Shown here in pieces: positions 62,078-64,000 of a DNA stretch of 64,000 nucleotides. Each line of letters starts with the position of its first letter. Position 1 is the stretch's first letter. Source of the DNA: Thalassospira sp. MCCC 1A03138 (GTDB lineage Bacteria > Pseudomonadota > Alphaproteobacteria > Rhodospirillales > Thalassospiraceae); contig NZ_JFJY01000005.1 in the NCBI RefSeq assembly GCF_002115785.1, positions 124,001 to 188,000 on the forward strand, read 5' to 3'. Both the position numbers and the translations under genes were made by a program. The notes under the pieces were generated by a model, which did no database searches, was not told where the DNA came from, and saw only the letters and a list, made by a program, of their open reading frames with translations.

Positions 62078-63595
62078 TTAGAGCCCCGCGCGCAAAAGTG
62101 GCTCCACCTGATCCCTATACACAGCAAGCTTACCGTCACTGAAATAGCCCACGGCACATTCAAGAACAGTATCGCGCTGCAATTCCTTGGCTTTGGCCTC
62201 GCCATCGCCTTCGGCGTCCAACGGGTTATCATTTGTTGCAGATTTGCCGATACGGGTAACCTCTATATCGCGTTCGCAACTTGCTGCATCCATTGATGCA
62301 AGAACCTTGCGCGGATCGCGGCGACGCGGCGGCAAGGCGTGCTCAAGGTCAACCTCCCGCTCGAACTCTTCGGCATCAGGAAGTTTGACTTCGATATCCG
62401 GGACAACACCATTGCCCTGCACGATGTGGTTTTCCGGCGTCGTGTAATAACCAGTCGTGATTTTAAGACCACCGCCAGAAGTCAGCGGCATGATGCGTTG
62501 CATTGAACCTTTACCAAACGACTGTTCGCCGATGATGACACCTCGCCCGTTTTCACGCAGGGCGGCCGCCATCAATTCGGCGCCCGACGCCGATCCACGG
62601 TCAAGCAGAATAGCCATGGGCGCCCCGTCAAAATAATCGCTGCTGTCTGCTTCATAGCTGCGCAATTTACGTTCGCCCCGCCCTTCGGTCGCAACAATCA
62701 GCCCCTTGCTCAGGAATTGATCGGCAATATCGGCGGCACTATCAAGCAATCCACCCGGGTTGCGTCGCAAATCAACGATTACGCCCCGTGGTGACCCAAT
62801 CCTGTTTTCCAGCATTTCAAGATATTCGCGTGTCTGATCCAATGTGCTGGCATCAAAACGCGACACACGGATGTAGGCCAAATCGTTATCGATGATTGAT
62901 GCGGTAACCGACGGCACCTCGATCCGTGCACGTTTCACGGTGACGTCAAAGTTTTCCTGCTTGCGCTGTATCGACAGTGTCACCGGGTCGCCGATGCGAC
63001 CGCGCATAAGACGGACAGCCTCGGCAATGGGCTCGCCCTTCATTTCATGACCATCAATATGCGTGATCCGGTCATTGGGTTGCAGGCCAGCCCGTGCGGC
63101 AGGTGTATCGTCAATCGGTGACACGATACGGATCAGCTTGTCCTCATCCTGCGAAATCACGATGCCAACACCGGCAAAACTTCCCTCAGTACTTTCCTGC
63201 AAACGGCGGAACATATCGTCGGTCATATATGCGCTATGCGGGTCCAGGTCGTGCAGGCTTTCGTCGAGTACTGCACCAACGATGCCGTCTGGCGTGTGAT
63301 CATCAGTTTCAAGATTTGGCAAACTGGCAATCGCGCGCTCGACAAACGCCGGGCGATCAATATTTTCCACATAGGTATCGGAGAGAACCTGAACCGCTTC
63401 GACGAACAGTTTATCGGCGCGATCATATTGGTCGCTGGTCGCACTTTCGTCGACATAGTCGCGGTAGGCATCCAGAAACTGCTGTTCATCATCGCTTGGC
63501 CAAACCGGACCGGCACACGCCACCAACCTCGTTCCGGCAAATGAAATCACCACCGCAAGCAAAATTGGTAATATTCCTTTGCGCAGCACCGCCAT
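62078..63595 (-). CDS. S41-family C-terminal processing protease
   Basis: 505 residues. N-terminal hydrophobic export signal (LPILLAVVISFAGTRLVAC); an LVAC lipobox is possible but an Arg interrupts it. A PDZ domain spans ~115-210 (GSFAGVGIVISQDEDKLIRIVSPIDDTPAARAGLQPNDRITHIDGHEM). The S41 catalytic region has RGSASGAELMAAALRENGRGVIIGEQSFGKGSMQ, giving the Ser and Lys of the dyad. A Cys-bearing C-terminal domain (~420-505) is extra. Tsp/CtpA proteases cut periplasmic or membrane proteins at the C terminus. Confidence 0.93.
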   Translation of the reverse strand: MAVLRKGILPILLAVVISFAGTRLVACAGPVWPSDDEQQFLDAYRDYVDESATSDQYDRADKLFVEAVQVLSDTYVENIDRPAFVERAIASLPNLETDDHTPDGIVGAVLDESLHDLDPHSAYMTDDMFRRLQESTEGSFAGVGIVISQDEDKLIRIVSPIDDTPAARAGLQPNDRITHIDGHEMKGEPIAEAVRLMRGRIGDPVTLSIQRKQENFDVTVKRARIEVPSVTASIIDNDLAYIRVSRFDASTLDQTREYLEMLENRIGSPRGVIVDLRRNPGGLLDSAADIADQFLSKGLIVATEGRGERKLRSYEADSSDYFDGAPMAILLDRGSASGAELMAAALRENGRGVIIGEQSFGKGSMQRIMPLTSGGGLKITTGYYTTPENHIVQGNGVVPDIEVKLPDAEEFEREVDLEHALPPRRRDPRKVLASMDAASCERDIEVTRIGKSATNDNPLDAEGDGEAKAKELQRDTVLECAVGYFSDGKLAVYRDQVEPLLRAGL

Positions 63596-63918
63596 ACTCC
63601 TGTGTTTTCTTGTTCTTCAGATCGTGTCCCGATCACCGGAAGGGCAGTCTAGCTTGCCAAAGCCCGAATGGCGACCCTGCAACGGTTTTCACACCTGATT
63701 TATATCGGAACCATTATATATTACCGCCAGTAGTGCGGCGCAACACTCGCTGGTTTTCCAGAAGAACATCCAACTAATAGCTTAGAGTAATTTGGTACTT
63801 TCAGAAGGAAACAGACTCGATCTTCTCCCGCCTTGTGATTATGCTATATAGCAACAAAGCCCCGAAACGAGGGCGATACCGAGCGGGCGCCTCACAATTC
63901 AGGGAGACGTCTTTTTCC
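63596..63918. other. 323-bp intergenic region with palindrome
   Basis: The perfect palindrome TGCTATATAGCA (63842-63853) lies 66 bp upstream of the acyl-CoA dehydrogenase start and could be a -10/operator. GGGAGA at 63902 is a leader ribosome site about 12 nt before the ATG. Nothing else assignable. Confidence 0.5.
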
Positions 63919-64000
63919 ATGAGCGACTATACGCCACCACTCCATGATCTGCGGTTCCTGATCCACAATGTGATCGGTTTGCAAACCGTTTCGGATATCC
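63919..64000 (+). CDS. Acyl-CoA dehydrogenase, N-terminal start (runs off the window)
   Basis: Only 27 codons are visible: MSDYTPPLHDLRFLIHNVIG then LQTVSDI. This opening is typical of the long, N-terminally extended acyl-CoA dehydrogenase family (beta-oxidation, FAD-dependent), whose members begin with MSDYxAPL-like residues. The catalytic parts lie beyond the window, so the call rests on this short match. Confidence 0.6.
   Translation, partial: MSDYTPPLHDLRFLIHNVIGLQTVSDI

Noticed and set aside
1-64000. CRISPR arrays, tRNA or rRNA genes, IS elements and attachment sites
   Set aside because: I looked for regular repeats, cloverleaf-like and 16S/23S sequences, transposases and terminal repeats and saw none. 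This is a by-eye check, not a search.

Overview
The window looks like a chromosomal segment of an alphaproteobacterium in the Rhodospirillales, probably close to Thalassospira. This is inferred from the moderate GC content, MipZ instead of MinCDE, a ThiS-ThiG fusion, the DUF2849/CysI/DUF934 sulfur cluster, DUF1489 and DUF1127 proteins, and an RNase E tail ending in a GWW motif. I see no rRNA, tRNA, IS element, prophage or CRISPR array. Almost all the DNA is ordinary core coding sequence on both strands, with well-formed Rho-independent terminators at most convergent junctions.

Layout. 0-7 kb: 3' end of RNase E, an aminotransferase, a degenerate gamma-glutamyltransferase-like lipoprotein, an M48/TPR periplasmic protease, a lipoprotein and a DsbA-family oxidoreductase. 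7-16.5 kb: ThiS-ThiG, the aroQ-accB-accC operon, a LysE exporter, Aat, a GNAT, a TPR-DUF218 protein, SerA and a COG3146 acyltransferase-like protein. 16.5-25 kb: a chemoreceptor with a separate periplasmic sensor protein, a regulatory region that appears to encode a sigma-54-dependent small RNA, ClpA/ClpS, a phasin and a lipoprotein. 25-33 kb: a SPOR-containing D,D-carboxypeptidase, the galU-ugd-pgm nucleotide-sugar run, and a mipZ-VWA-DnaJ operon. 33-40.5 kb: exported proteins, an FAD oxidoreductase coupled to a GH114-like protein, a leucine-dehydrogenase-type enzyme, Bfd and a BON lipoprotein. 40.8-51.6 kb: amino-acid catabolism, with PutA and its divergent Lrp-type regulator and a leucine-degradation (liu/mcc) operon behind an ACGT palindrome. 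51.6-64 kb: a MATE pump, an unrecognised helical protein, the sulfite/nitrite reductase operon, a GcvA-like LysR regulator with DUF1127, PPK2, a beta-hydroxyacid dehydrogenase, a CtpA-type protease, and the start of an acyl-CoA dehydrogenase.

The most unusual finding is at 19071-19354. Read leftwards, three to four phased TTGCA-N3-TGCAA repeats lie 115-165 bp upstream of a near-consensus -24/-12 promoter. That promoter is followed by about 110 nt of non-coding DNA containing a long hairpin and a textbook terminator. This is the architecture of Vibrio Qrr quorum-sensing small RNAs and their LuxO binding sites, here in an apparent alphaproteobacterium beside a chemoreceptor operon. The RNA sequence itself does not resemble Qrr as far as I can tell, so the activator and function are open.

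Functional groupings: Aat, ClpS and ClpA together form the bacterial N-degron pathway. Pgm, GalU and Ugd make UDP-glucuronate. PutA/Lrp, the leucine dehydrogenase and LiuBCDE suggest growth on amino acids. Phasin and PPK2 point to polyhydroxyalkanoate and polyphosphate storage.
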